Source: Roridomyces roridus
Taxonomy: Eukaryota; Basidiomycota; Agaricomycetes; Agaricales; Mycenaceae
DNA: 64,000 bases
Direction of reading: 5' to 3'
Assembly: GCA_029378245.1 (NCBI GenBank)
Contig: JARKIF010000042.1
Location: 372,001-436,000 of the forward strand
A program made the translations under genes and the position numbers. Under the pieces are notes generated by a model, which did no database searches, was not told where the DNA came from, and worked only from the letters and a program-made list of their open reading frames with translations. Shown here piece by piece: positions 50,978 to 61,659 of this stretch; the stretch's first letter is position 1; every line of letters starts with the position of its first letter.

Positions 50978-53219
50978 ATGCATCTTCTCCTCCTCACAGC
51001 CCTTTCTGTGGGCCTCGCGCGTGCGGCGTCAGTTCTCCTGATCTCTGCCTCAGAATGGAGTCTAACGTGCTCTTTGCAGCGATCCATGCACCCTCGCGAC
51101 GGCGTCCACATGGGTGACGAGCAAGGTGGCACACGCATGCGAGCTCAACGTTCCCTTTGACCAAGCGCGTAGCATGGCGGTTATCAACTCGACAATCAAA
51201 TCGCTGCAATACTATTCCCTGGAGAATTGGTTCCTTCATTCCCCGAATCCTTTGATACCCCACGACGTCAATGTCCGCGCGCTCCTCGATACTGTTCAGA
51301 GAACCACCGCCACCACCGGCTTTAAAACTGACTGGGACTTTAACCTCGCGGCAAGTATCTTTTTGCAACTTGTAATAGCAGTCGACTTACACACCGAACA
51401 GATTGCGGACGCGTACAACAGAGAAGCAGATGGACACACCGTGTACACTGCAGAGTGTATCGAGGGCTTCAGTTTCAACCTCCCGTTTTCGATAGGCACA
51501 TTGGCGACGTCTCCATTCGACGCAACCGCGGTCCCCACCTTTCTCGTCAACTACGACTTCCCCGAACAAGGACGAGATGGTCTCGAAGCTTTCTTTGAGA
51601 GCATCGGCGTGAACAACATCCGCCCTCTCGATGGCTCTCGCATTCTGGAGATCAACGGCGTCGACGCGAGCTCATTCCTGGTCGATCTGGCGACACGGTC
51701 GAGCATATCCGACGGCCTATTCGGGTCGTTCGAAACGGTGGAACCGAGATATATGCGGCTCATGAGCCGTTACTCTGCAGACACAGTCTCCGGGCTGTAT
51801 ACCCAGGAAGTCGGCAGATTCGCACAGCGCGTGGTGTGGCCTGGCGCAGATTCCGTTACTGTGACGCTCCAAACCCCCAAGGGGTCGAAGGAGACGTTGA
51901 CGATCCCCTGGGCGGCGACGTTTGTTGGGAGTGGGAATACGACAGCGTCGTTCATTGCCGAGACATGTCTTGTTACGGACGACAATTCTGCTGCGAGGAA
52001 ACGCAAACGCGACCTGCGCGCGTCGGGGACTCCGTTGAATCAGCGGAGGAAGGCTGTAATCCCTGCCGGCAGCCAAGCTGCCATCCGGAAGGCCGCTGCG
52101 AGCGCACCAATGGCACCACCAGCGGCTCCGAGCGGAAATGCCGTTACACCGAACCGTGCGTCCTCTCAAATCGTTGAATTTGCTCATCGTTGATATCTTG
52201 ACAGTCAAATCCTTCGGCCACTTTGTCACCCTCGACGTCTATCAACTCGCCGAGCATCCCAAAGTCGGTGTCGTCTATCTGGAGCAGTTCGAACCGCAAG
52301 ACGACACTGCGGCACAAGACTACTTTGACGGCATTTCTGACACCCTCTTCACCGGCCTCACTGCGCTCAAAGCTGCTGGTGTCGAGCACGTCCTCATAGA
52401 CCAATCAGGCAACCGCGGGGGATTCATTTTTGCCGGGGCGATTGCGATGTGGTCGCTTTTCCCGCTGGATCTGTACCCCGGCTTCCCTGCTGTGTTTAGG
52501 GAGAGTGATTTGATTAAGAGGGAGTCGGACATCGCTGCGGCGACGAACGATACGGATTCAGAGTATTTCTTCGGAAACTATCGGGATTTGAGTGCGTTTC
52601 CTCCACTTCCTTTCTTTCTATGAAACTCACTTGCTGCGCAGATTACGTCTTGCTGAAAAACAACTCCCAGATCTTCGACCCGCCCGTTCCCCAGACAGTC
52701 AACGGTGTCAAGGACGCCTTTTCGAAACATTTCTTTGACGACTTTGGTCCGGGCTCGAGCAGCGTAACCAACTTCACCTCCCCGCCGTTCGAGGGCAAAG
52801 ATTTGGTCTTTGTAGCAAACAGCATCTGCGCCTCGACGTGCTCCATCTTCAGCTCTTACATCTTCCAGAAACACGGCGTCCGGTCAGCCGTCTTTGGCGG
52901 TACACCCTCTGCTACCGCTGCGATGTCGCAATTCGACGGCGGCGTCAAGGGCTCCGAAGTCACCGATCTAGATGAAATGCTCTTTGAGCTCCAGCTCGCG
53001 GGCTTGCAGGACGACCCTGCGGCGCCGCAGCCCTTGCCCATCAACGCGGATATTACGATGAACTTTAGGAATGCGATTCCGTTCATTGATCAGCAGGATG
53101 GGATTTTGGAATATGTGTTCGAGGAGGCAACGAAGAAGTTCCAGTTCACGAAGGACAACTTTAATCGGCCGCAGCTCGTTTGGGAGTTTGTCGCGGAAGA
53201 GTTTTTCGGGAAAAATTAG
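50978..53219 (+). CDS. secreted S41-type serine protease (CPAF-like)
   Basis: Exons 50978-51027, 51080-52155, 52205-52591 and 52642-53219 give 2091 nt, 696 residues. A signal peptide (MHLLLLTALSVGLARAA) is followed by an N-terminal domain with YNREADGHTVY. A PDZ-like/ligand region with GSRILEINGVDA follows, a Lys/Arg-rich linker (ARKRKRDLRA, a possible processing site), then the C-terminal catalytic half: GVVYLEQFEPQ, IDQSGNRGG and ANSICASTCSIFSS, where the nucleophilic Ser is expected. S41 enzymes of this class use a Ser-Lys/His type centre to cut peptides. A 51-nt in-frame stretch, 51351-51401, has GC and AG borders and may be a non-canonical intron (679 residues if removed). The neighbouring short-family gene starts 330 bp downstream. 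Confidence 0.85.
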
Positions 53220-53551
53220 GAGAAAATAGTTTTTGTATTCGTATCAAGTTGAACCAGGCTTCGACCCCCTATTGCGACTAATGGATGTTTGCAGCTATTA
53301 TGGTCACATGATACATTCTTTCTTGCCGTCTACTTTCATCTACCTCAAAGCCGACGCCTTCATCCCGTTCTCTCGTGTCTCAACTCCCCGAATCCTTTCT
53401 TGTCCTCTTGAATGTTTATCTTTTAGCTCAGCAGGTGAGTTTCCAGAGACATTCTCGCGCACGAATGCGCTGTCGGGAATGAATCGTACCACATATCACT
53501 CCTTGCTGACCATCCTCCTCCTCCTCCTCCAAGGGTGCACCTTCCTCCGAA

Positions 53552-54400
53552 ATGACTGCACCGGCCGTCTCCAGGCCCCAACTGCCCGCCGAGCTCGTCA
53601 CGGAAATCATCGCCATCTTTTGGGGCATGCCTCTCTCTCCTCAAGAACGCCTCAGATTCATGAAGTCCTCCATCCTCGTTAACTCCACGTGGGCGGCAAT
53701 ATACGACCGCATCTCTTCGCGAGATGTCCATATGCCATCGTTTGCGTATTTCTATTACCTGTGCCGGCAGCTGTGGTCTCGGAGACCTAGGCCAAAACCC
53801 CAGCCCCCGGCTCCTTCGATCTTCCAAAGGCTTATGAGCCTGGTTTGGGCGAAAGCCCCTCGGAAAGACGAGCATCCCACACACCCCGACCTCGCCTGGC
53901 AATCCATCACCATGCAAGTCGTCGAAACTTGCGACTACAGCGGCCTCGAGTCGAGGCTTTCCGCCTGGACAGGCAGGGTCATCGGCATGCTAAACGACCT
54001 CAGCGAGAACAGCACTGTCGCCCCGAATCTGCATCATATGCGCATCGAGTGCGTCTTTGCAGACCAGGATTCTTCGGCGCTGCCGTTGTGGATACTCGAC
54101 TCACTGCCCGAGCAAGTTACGGAGGTGGAGATACTGTTTTCGGTCAGCTCGGAGCCCGCAGATGCGAGTTTGAGTTTGATGAGCGAGCTGGGTGCATCGT
54201 GGGTAGAAGAGAAGATTGATTCCTGGAGGGCGCCATCCGTGCGGAAGTTGACTTTTCTGGGAGCGGAGGAGGCGATTGTGAGGGGCGCGTTGCAGATGTG
54301 TCCGAATCTGGAAGTTCTGAAGGTGGACACACCATTGGATTGTCGGTGGCTGGAACTTTTGGATTGGAGTGGCTACCGTGTCCAGATTGAGTATTGCTAG
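53552..54400 (+). CDS. short F-box-like family protein, divergent copy
   Basis: 282 residues. F-box-like start at about 8-55 (RPQLPAELVTEIIAIFWGMPLS, then INSTWAAIYDRISSRDVHMPS); SPSIFQRLMSLVWAK-like hinge near 92-105; weak leucine-rich repeats; end DWSGYRVQIEYC. It shares about half of its residues with the 61923-62744 gene. F-box-like proteins of this size lack the CxxCG and coiled coil of the long family; a role as SCF adaptor is plausible but unproven. An in-frame Met lies at the start of a Pro/Ala leader, and no intron is needed. It converges on the disrupted peroxidase gene. Confidence 0.75.
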   Translation: MTAPAVSRPQLPAELVTEIIAIFWGMPLSPQERLRFMKSSILVNSTWAAIYDRISSRDVHMPSFAYFYYLCRQLWSRRPRPKPQPPAPSIFQRLMSLVWAKAPRKDEHPTHPDLAWQSITMQVVETCDYSGLESRLSAWTGRVIGMLNDLSENSTVAPNLHHMRIECVFADQDSSALPLWILDSLPEQVTEVEILFSVSSEPADASLSLMSELGASWVEEKIDSWRAPSVRKLTFLGAEEAIVRGALQMCPNLEVLKVDTPLDCRWLELLDWSGYRVQIEYC

Positions 54401-55824
54401 TAGTCGTACTGTTGACTTTCTCTTCTTCAAGTTGTTCATTGAATCAATGCATGCACTAGTACCACATCCCTCGTATTCAAGGAACACACGAGAGCCAATG
54501 GCTCGAATGCCATTCACCACAATATACAGTGTTCAAAATGTCCGATGCATGTATATACCGCCCAGTGAAGAATCAAGATGTATGAACTACCCCGACAGCC
54601 CAATTAAAGTCCTTAGCAAGAGGTGAAAAGCTGAGGATTATTAAGCGACGAGTAAGTTTTGCCCCCAACCACTGCGACGAGGTCAAATGTCACGATGTTC
54701 GTGTCCACGCTGGTGAGAAACCCATCGTTGATGACAAAACTCGCCGAGTAGGTGTCGTAGAACGGGGAAGTCGAGTTGCCCGCGTGCACAAACGATGCTC
54801 GGATCGTATTTTGCTTGAAGGCCAGCGTGCCTTGTTGCGGCGTCGTGAAGCTGTAGTCCACATATACATCGGAGACGGTGCCCATGTCGTTCCGAATCTG
54901 AAGGGATGAGTATTGATAATAAGAATTTTGTTCAAGGAGGTACTCACCACAGCGTTGATAGTCGAGTTCTTGTCGACCGCACCGTGGCAGCTTCCCTTAG
55001 TCTGGAAGAGAATGACATCTTGGAATGGGAACCCAGCGCCGCCGTTGTTAGCCGTGGTGAGCGCACTCTGCTGGTCATACGCCCACTCCACGACGAAGGA
55101 GGAAATACCCAAAGAAGGATCGATGTCCACGTCAACGAACTGGAAGAATTGCAAACTGCCGAACAGACTCGTAGCTGCCATGAACTCGGCGGAGACGGCA
55201 GGCGTTGTATAACTTGTAGAAGATCCACCGTGTCGGTCCAACCAGACGAGTCTGTTTCGAAACGATTGGCTATTGAATTCATTTCGACACCCACGTACCG
55301 TACGGGCATATCGAGCGGATTCGCCGCAGCTGCTTCGTCAGATGTGCCGAATATCTAGAACCGGTCAGAATACTTCTTGAACGCGAGAGAAGTGCATACC
55401 CTGATGAATCCAGAGAACTGCAGGCCTCCCGTGGCATTGAAGAATAAGTTCATGTCGTAGGGCTTGACTGGCAACGGTTCGATGACATCTCCCAGCTTGA
55501 CGCTCGAGGGCACCGTGTTGAGCATCCGCTCGAGGAGCTCGCCGCATCGTGAAATATAAAACTCGGAATCCTGCGCAAATTCCCGCATCGTCTGGTTCCC
55601 GTCTGAGCCGAAGATGGCTGCATCTGAATTGGAGTTTATGACCAGCGGGTCAACGCTGGATCCGTTGATGTATTGAACCGCGCTGCAACTCGTTCAGTAC
55701 ATCGAATGAAATGGAAGAAACTCGACTCACATGTGGTTGTCGTACACACCAGAAGTATCGTCAAAGTGAACTACTCCCTCTTGATTTTCCGGAGTGATGG
55801 CGTTGGTGACAATGGACGGGAAAT

Positions 55825-55997
55825 TGTTGGTGGATGCTCGTGGAGCTGATGCGACGCCTCGACCATCTGGTAGAGGCCGCCGGAACTTGATGGAACATTC
55901 TAGAATATTGTATGTGTAGTATATAAGAGGCTCGAGTGAGCCCGACTAATTAATCAATTACTTTCTTCCTCCCTTCCATCCCGCTATCTGCTCAACA
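55825..55997 (+). repeat. 5' LTR
   Basis: TGTTGGTGGATGC to CTGCTCAACA. Contains GTATATAAGAGG near 55918-55929 as a likely TATA box. Confidence 0.93.
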
Positions 55998-56347
55998 GGT
56001 TATGGGCCCCGCGCCCCGCTACTAAACCCCGTACTCGATTTCGTTGCACCCCCGCGTTTGTGATTAGCGTCGTATCCCCTTTCGCTTGAGCTTCGCTCGC
56101 TTAGGGCTTGATCCGCTCCTCCGTGTTTTCCCAGCGTCGTATCCCCGTGACGGCCTTGATCCGCTACCACCACCACCAGTTTTGGAGTTTTTGCGTCTTC
56201 ACCAGCGTTGTATCCCCGTGTGTTCGGGCTTGATCCGCTCATCGTTTTTGGTCGTTCCGCGTCGTATCCCCTCGTTAGGGCTTGATCCGCACCCCGTTGT
56301 TTCCCGCCGTTACTTACCCAGTTCGCGTTGAGTTTTCTCCGTGCCCC

Positions 56348-58198
56348 ATGCCCAACAACCTCACCTCCGCCTATCGTATTGACCCTTTACAGGGTGCCGA
56401 CAACTACGGCGTATGGAAAGTCAAGATGCTTGACATCCTGACGGACCTCTCACTCGGCGATTACGTCGACACTTCGGCCGCCGTTCCTAGCGACCCCGCC
56501 CAGGCTGCCAACTGGAAGAAGAGCGACCGTAAGGCGCTTTCTGCCCTCCGTTTGCGCGTTGCTGACGATGTACTCGTTTACATCTCGGCCGCCACATCCG
56601 CCAAGGAGGCTTGGCAGACACTCCGCACGATGTACGAAGCCAAAGGTCCTATCGGCATCGTTTTGGCTAGGCGCAAGTTCTTCCGTGCCCACTGTCCCGA
56701 GGACGGCGACATCAAAGAGCACATTCGGTTGATGCGCTCGTACCAGGCCGAACTCACATCCCTCGAGCAGGTTATCACCGAGACTGATTTCTCAGTCACG
56801 CTGCTCACGTCCCTTCCAGACTCCTGGAACCCATTCATTTCCTCTGTCCCCGAGGATATTCTTGCCGACTCGTCGAAGGTCATTGCTCGGATTCTATCCG
56901 AAGTTGCGCGTATCAATGAACGCGCCACGCAGTCCACGGCATTACCAGCAGCTCATCAATACCCGCCTGCCTGTTTTCGCTGCGGCGTTCCCGGCCACAT
57001 CGCTGCTTATTGCAGAGCACCACACCCTCGCCGTGATGCCGATCAGTCCGACTCTGATGGCCGATCGAGCCGTCCGCCTCGCCGCCACAAATCCTCTCGT
57101 TCTCACGTTGCCGACTATTCGGACTCTGAGTCTGGTTCAGAGTCCGACTTTGCATTTCCAGCCCAACCAAAGGAGAAACTTTCTCCCGATGATTGGTTGC
57201 TCGATAGTGCATGTAGCCGTTCAATTGCTCGCAATAAACAACATTTTACCCAGTATAAGCCATGTGAGCATTTAATTGAAGGTTTCGGCAATTGTGTTGG
57301 CATCGGGAAGGGGACTATCAGCCTCTCGACAATCTTGGGTGACATCACTCGTCCTTGCACCGTTCGACATGTTGTACATTGTCCTGACGCACCGTTCAAT
57401 CTCATTTCACTCGGACGAATGACAGACGCAGGCTATCAACTTGAATTCCACGGCGCTACAATTGAGATTTTCTCGCGCCATGGTCATCTCATTGCCATTG
57501 GCGACAAGGTCTCCCACATGTATCGACTTCGCGTGGCTCCCTCCTCATCACTCTCAGCTTCCCAGAACCCACGCGCAGTCAAGAAAATACAACCTTCCAC
57601 CGTGGACGACGACGATGGATACTACTATGTACCCAGGCCTGTTCCGTCCCCTCCTGCGTCTGAGGGGGAGAATAGCAAGAGGAAAAGGCAGCCGCAGGGG
57701 GAGACTTCGCAGAAACCTCCAGATCAGTCCAAAAATTCATATCGCGATCCCGCGCCGCTGATGAATTCGGACTCCGACGAGGGATCTTCCCCACATCCGC
57801 ACTCCAATCCCTCTTCTCCGCTTACGCCTCCGCCGCCTTCTTCTCGTGCACCGTCACCTCCCGCCAAGGCTCCGCATGATATTAGCAGTGATATAAATAC
57901 TGCCAACATCATCACTGGCAAACGAACTCGCGCCCACGTTTCAACCACAGACTTTGCTTGTACGGGCATGGTTATTACTCTCACGCGAGATGCGGTGAAC
58001 CCACTGCGCAGACAACGAAACCCTCGCCCTCCAACTCAATTGAACCCCAAGTTTAATTCCCGTGATGAGTTGATTTGTCGACGGTCGTGTCGTCGAGGGG
58101 GAGTGTTGGTGGATGCTCGTGGAGCTGATGCGACGCCTCGACCATCTGGTAGAGGCCGCCGGAACTTGATGGAACATTCTAGAATATTGTATGTGTAG
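56348..58198 (+). CDS. copia Gag-protease polyprotein, pol deleted
   Basis: 616 residues. Gag domain about 10-200 (LQGADNYGVWKVKM, ALSALRLRVADDV, EAWQTLRTMYEA, SVTLLTSLPDSW). One zinc knuckle CX2CX4HX4C at about 209-222 (CFRCGVPGHIAAYC) is followed by an Arg/Asp/Ser-rich stretch. An aspartic protease motif lies at about 286 (WLLDSACSRSI), where related elements have DSG; the change to DSA may reduce activity. FNLISLGRMTDAGY follows. After about 430 the sequence is Pro/Ser-rich linker, then a few residues that look like the far C-terminus of pol, and the last about 30 codons lie in the 3' LTR. It is adjacent to no cellular gene in the same sense. Confidence 0.88.
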   Translation: MPNNLTSAYRIDPLQGADNYGVWKVKMLDILTDLSLGDYVDTSAAVPSDPAQAANWKKSDRKALSALRLRVADDVLVYISAATSAKEAWQTLRTMYEAKGPIGIVLARRKFFRAHCPEDGDIKEHIRLMRSYQAELTSLEQVITETDFSVTLLTSLPDSWNPFISSVPEDILADSSKVIARILSEVARINERATQSTALPAAHQYPPACFRCGVPGHIAAYCRAPHPRRDADQSDSDGRSSRPPRRHKSSRSHVADYSDSESGSESDFAFPAQPKEKLSPDDWLLDSACSRSIARNKQHFTQYKPCEHLIEGFGNCVGIGKGTISLSTILGDITRPCTVRHVVHCPDAPFNLISLGRMTDAGYQLEFHGATIEIFSRHGHLIAIGDKVSHMYRLRVAPSSSLSASQNPRAVKKIQPSTVDDDDGYYYVPRPVPSPPASEGENSKRKRQPQGETSQKPPDQSKNSYRDPAPLMNSDSDEGSSPHPHSNPSSPLTPPPPSSRAPSPPAKAPHDISSDINTANIITGKRTRAHVSTTDFACTGMVITLTRDAVNPLRRQRNPRPPTQLNPKFNSRDELICRRSCRRGGVLVDARGADATPRPSGRGRRNLMEHSRILYV

Positions 58199-58276
58199 TA
58201 TATAAGAGGCTCGAGTGAGCCCGACTAATTAATCAATTACTTTCTTCCTCCCTTCCATCCCGCTATCTGCTCAACA
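58104..58276 (+). repeat. 3' LTR
   Basis: Identical to 55825-55997 as far as can be compared by eye. Confidence 0.93.
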
Positions 58277-59543
58277 GAAATCGACTTGATGAACTCCACC
58301 CAAGGTATGACCACAGGCAACGAGACCTGGGCAGAGTGAGTGAACGAACGAGTCATATTTTCTGAGGCAGACCTATCATTTCCGTGGCGTTGAATCCTTG
58401 CCTTGCAAACTCGCTTATATGAGTTTCCAGGCTTTCTGTGGGCTGGGGAACGCCCGACGGTCCCGCCTCTGTGGCATCTATGCGTCCAGGACGGAAGGGG
58501 ATGCTCGGTCCACCGCAGTTCTTGATGGCCAGAATAACGCTTGAAGATAATTAGCTTGGGCACTTGAAGAGACCGCTCAAGCGTACCCCACAGCAAGTAT
58601 ATCGGAAACTAGGTCCGTCAGCGTACAAAGTAGGTTTCAGAAGAAATCACCACTCACACGACATATGGTTGGTCTGTGTGACGTTGAAAAACGACATGGT
58701 CGTATTGAACGCAGTGCCCATATTCTCCGGTCTATTCGTCTCGAATCCGATGGAAGCGTCGAGCCCACCGAGTCCAGTCGCAGAATCATATGTCGCCATG
58801 TCGTGGTAAGCACTAAGTTCAGACTCGTCAGAAGAGCACTAGGATGTGACGAGAAACCCACGTTCTCAGCCATTCGGCGCTCGTCTGGCGCCCAGATCCT
58901 GCGGGCCCGAGCGTGCAGGGGGTGACGTCGTCCACTATGCCGAGGGCTCCGAAACCACTCGAGATCGTGTACGCGTCTTCGAGTCCGTCAATTGGGGGGT
59001 TGGGCCAGATGTAAGCGAGTGCAGCTGGTTGGAAGAGATACAGAGCAAGAAGGAGCGAAATCGACTTCATTTTGGGCTCGTAGTGGTGAATGCGCGTCCC
59101 TGGTATTTAACGAATTTGGCAGCCGCAAACCGGTCAGTAGAAGCCGTCGTTTTTTGTCTGTGCGACACCGTGAGTGTGCCGCCAGCAGGTACGAAAATAG
59201 CAGACCGGCCGTTTGAAGATACAAATCGAAGAAGCACGGATAGGACAGGGTAGACCACACGGCACGGTCCAAACCGCGACCGAGGAGGGACCGTCGGGCA
59301 GTTTCCACCGAGTTTCCGTGAAATTGACAAGTCATCCCCGCCGTGAATTTGCATCGTCTTTCCACAGAGTCTCGGCTGCTTTTGCGGCGCTGGCGTCTCC
59401 TATGACAGCAAGATGGTGGTGAGTTCAAAGATCGGCTGATGGCTTTGCTCGTGTTTGGCTACCTCTTGATCTTGACCACCACGAAGCGCGGTCAGGGATT
59501 TCCTTGCTCTCGCGCCGAAATGCGTTCAACTGATCCTTGTTAG

Positions 59544-61162
59544 ATGGACGCCTCAATATGCTCCCAGTGTGGCACTTGGTCGTCAACTTCCGCTATAAAC
59601 ACCACCATTCAATCTCTACAAAACGCGGCAGCGCCGGGAACTCGGCTGCACGCTCTTATTCACTCCAACGACCCTCCGGAGCCTGCAGAAATTCCCCTCA
59701 TCCAGTCCTTCGCGCCGGAGATTGACGCGTCCTTGGCCTCACTTGACGCGGAAATTTGGCGATTGCAAGAGCGGTTACGCAGCCTGAAAAAGGATCGCAG
59801 CGAGCTGCTCGACCATCAGCGTGTGCACAAATCCATCCTCTCCCCGCTCAGACGGATGCCACCCGAGATACTAGCCGAAATCTTCGTGTTTTCGCTCCCT
59901 ACCGTCACGGAGTTGTTCCAGCGACAAAAATTCCAAATCGAGGATAGCCCTTGGGTTTGGACCCATATTTGCAGTCGATGGAGAACAGTTGCTATCTCCA
60001 CACCTACATTGTGGTCCCTCATCCTAACGAATTTTATCAACTACGACTATCCTTTGGAGGCAGCTGCAGCCCATATCCAGCGCTCCCGGATGCTCAAGAT
60101 ACATTTCTATGCATCGGATGAGCGCGATGATACTTCTCCGCAAACCCAGATGTTCAGTTACCTCATCGAGCATTCCTTGCGATGGGAGGAACTCTGCATA
60201 TCAGTAACACAAGAGTTGGTGTGCTTCCTTCCATCCCTTCGCCACCAAGTCCCCTCCTAGCGAAGATTATGGGTTCAGGGGGATCGTGAACTTGACGACG
60301 AAGAAGATCTGGCCGAAGCAGCCCGCTTGGTCGATTTCCTCCAGGTGGCAGACTCCCTGGTCGACATCGGCGTCAGTCGATGCTTTTTCCCCGGATCATT
60401 CCTCCCTCATACAGACCAGCTCACTCATTATTACGCCGATGCACCTGGGACGTTCATTCGGAAATTTTGCGCATGAGCTCGTCTCTCGTCACAGCTCATA
60501 TCAACATGTTTCCCGACGAACCGGAGTGGAGTGCACTTACGTGCGGAGTCATCCCACTATCGCACCTTCGATGTCTTTATGTTTCGCACGTGGAGGCTCT
60601 AGCGTATTTCAAAACCCCTCTTCTCGACCAAATCACTCTCGATTTGCTGTCCGACGAATGCGACTTCCTTCCCGTTTTGGAACATTTCCTGGCCGATTCT
60701 TCCAGCACTCTCCGAAAACTGGGTCTGAGACGCAGGCCGAATGCTTTTCTGGCGAGCAAGATTCTACGGGCATGCCCCGAGCTCACTGAGCTAGCCATCA
60801 TAATCAACCACCTCAGCGACCGTCTCGCCGACGGAATCTCGAGTGCATTGATTCAACTCTTGATTGCCACCCAAGGCTTGGTGCGGGTACCGCGATTGGC
60901 CCGCCTCCACATCGCGTTCGAAGGCACAATATCGCTTGATCACGAGCTGTATGCCCAAATGCTGGAATCACGGTGGAACATGCAGCCCCGCGTCCTTCAG
61001 GCGGCGACAGTATGCTTCGAGCGCGAACTTTCGGACCCAGATAGCAGCACGCAAATGCGACTCGAAACACTTCGGAATGGCGGTTTGGATCTTACCTTTT
61101 TACATGCCGCGGATGTGCAGGAATATATGGCCCATTGGTTGTGTCGACCACAGTGGATATGA
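59544..61162 (+). pseudogene. F-box gene with nonsense codon and frameshift
   Basis: Starts MDASICSQCGTW after GTTAG; HSNDPPEPAEIPLIQS; coiled coil; F-box (SPLRRMPPEILAEIF to STPTLWSLILT). TAG at 60258-60260 interrupts HQVPS-stop-RRLWVQGD, where relatives have PSLRRLW. The frame then continues for about 55 codons to about 60440, where a shift moves the sequence into the frame of 60380-61162 (CTWDVHSEILRMSSSLV), ending CRPQWI. It is related to the divergent gene at 43858-45600. Confidence 0.8.
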
Positions 61163-61305
61163 TACCGTGAGTACCCTTCGCAGAAATCCTTTTTCGCCCG
61201 CGCTCATTTCAGTTCAGGTCGTCCAAATATTAGACTAGCTCCCGATTTTTTACACAAACTACCCATCGTCCTCAACCTCGAAGCTTGAAAAGTCTCAAGA
61301 CATGG

Positions 61306-61408
61306 TATGCGTTGGAGGCGTGTCCGGACGCAGACATCCCTGAGTCAGGCATTATTCGTCTGCCGGTGGCTCAAGTCTTTGAATCAGAGTGTCCAGGTTG
61401 TATTTTGA
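61306..61408 (+). pseudogene. 3' relic of a short-family gene
   Basis: GCGTTGGAGGCGTGTCCGG and TCTTTGAATCAGAGTGTCCAG match the last 100 bp of the intact gene at 62638-62740 (ALEACPN and SLNHSVQ). Nothing upstream is retained. It shows that a further copy of the short family once stood here. Confidence 0.6.
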
Positions 61409-61659
61409 ACATCCCAATATTTCCGTGGCGATCGAAAGGCTTCTCTTGTACTTTCGGCCAATGTCTTATACAATACATAAACTCTCAGATGGCTTCCCAA
61501 CTGTTGGATCTCCTTTGCGGGAAAGATATCCCAAAATCCGGACTGCGTCTATTGACCAGGTTGGAAATATGCGCAATGCGGGGAAGCAATTCGAGTTGAA
61601 CCAAGCTTTCAACCCCATATTTTTCATTACCACGACGTTCCTGAGACATTCGAGTTGCA

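Larger units (their letters stand above)
55825..58276 (+). mobile_element. young non-autonomous Ty1/copia LTR retrotransposon, 2452 bp
   Basis: 5-bp target duplication GAAAT (55820-55824 and 58277-58281), two 173-bp LTRs that are identical by eye, a PBS-like TGGGCCCCGCG five bases after the 5' LTR, and a purine-rich PPT (GAGGGGGAG) right before the 3' LTR. Between them is one gag-protease frame; integrase, reverse transcriptase and RNase H are missing, so it must have moved with help from an autonomous relative. Identical LTRs mean the insertion is recent. Confidence 0.93.
54613..59070 (-). pseudogene. secreted haem peroxidase gene split by a Ty1/copia element
   Basis: Minus-strand exons 58862-59070, 58658-58812, 58587-58608, 58373-58539, 58277-58326 joined to 55731-55824 across the insertion, 55400-55682, 55299-55354, 54948-55251 and 54613-54897. 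Without the element and one TSD copy the coding length is 1620 nt, divisible by three (539 codons), with all GT-AG introns. Visible: signal peptide (MKSISLLLALYLFQPAALA), GRQTSAEWLRT then AYHDMATYD (distal His), GGLDASIGFETNR, CGGPSIPFRPGRIDATEAG and VACGHTLGGVH (proximal His). These fit a plant-type peroxidase fold (PF00141-like). The insertion is eight codons after the proximal-His motif, so no full enzyme can be made. No other lesion was seen. Confidence 0.85.

Noticed and set aside
55825..58276. Complete autonomous retrotransposon
   Set aside because: No integrase, reverse transcriptase or RNase H motifs are present between the protease region and the 3' LTR.
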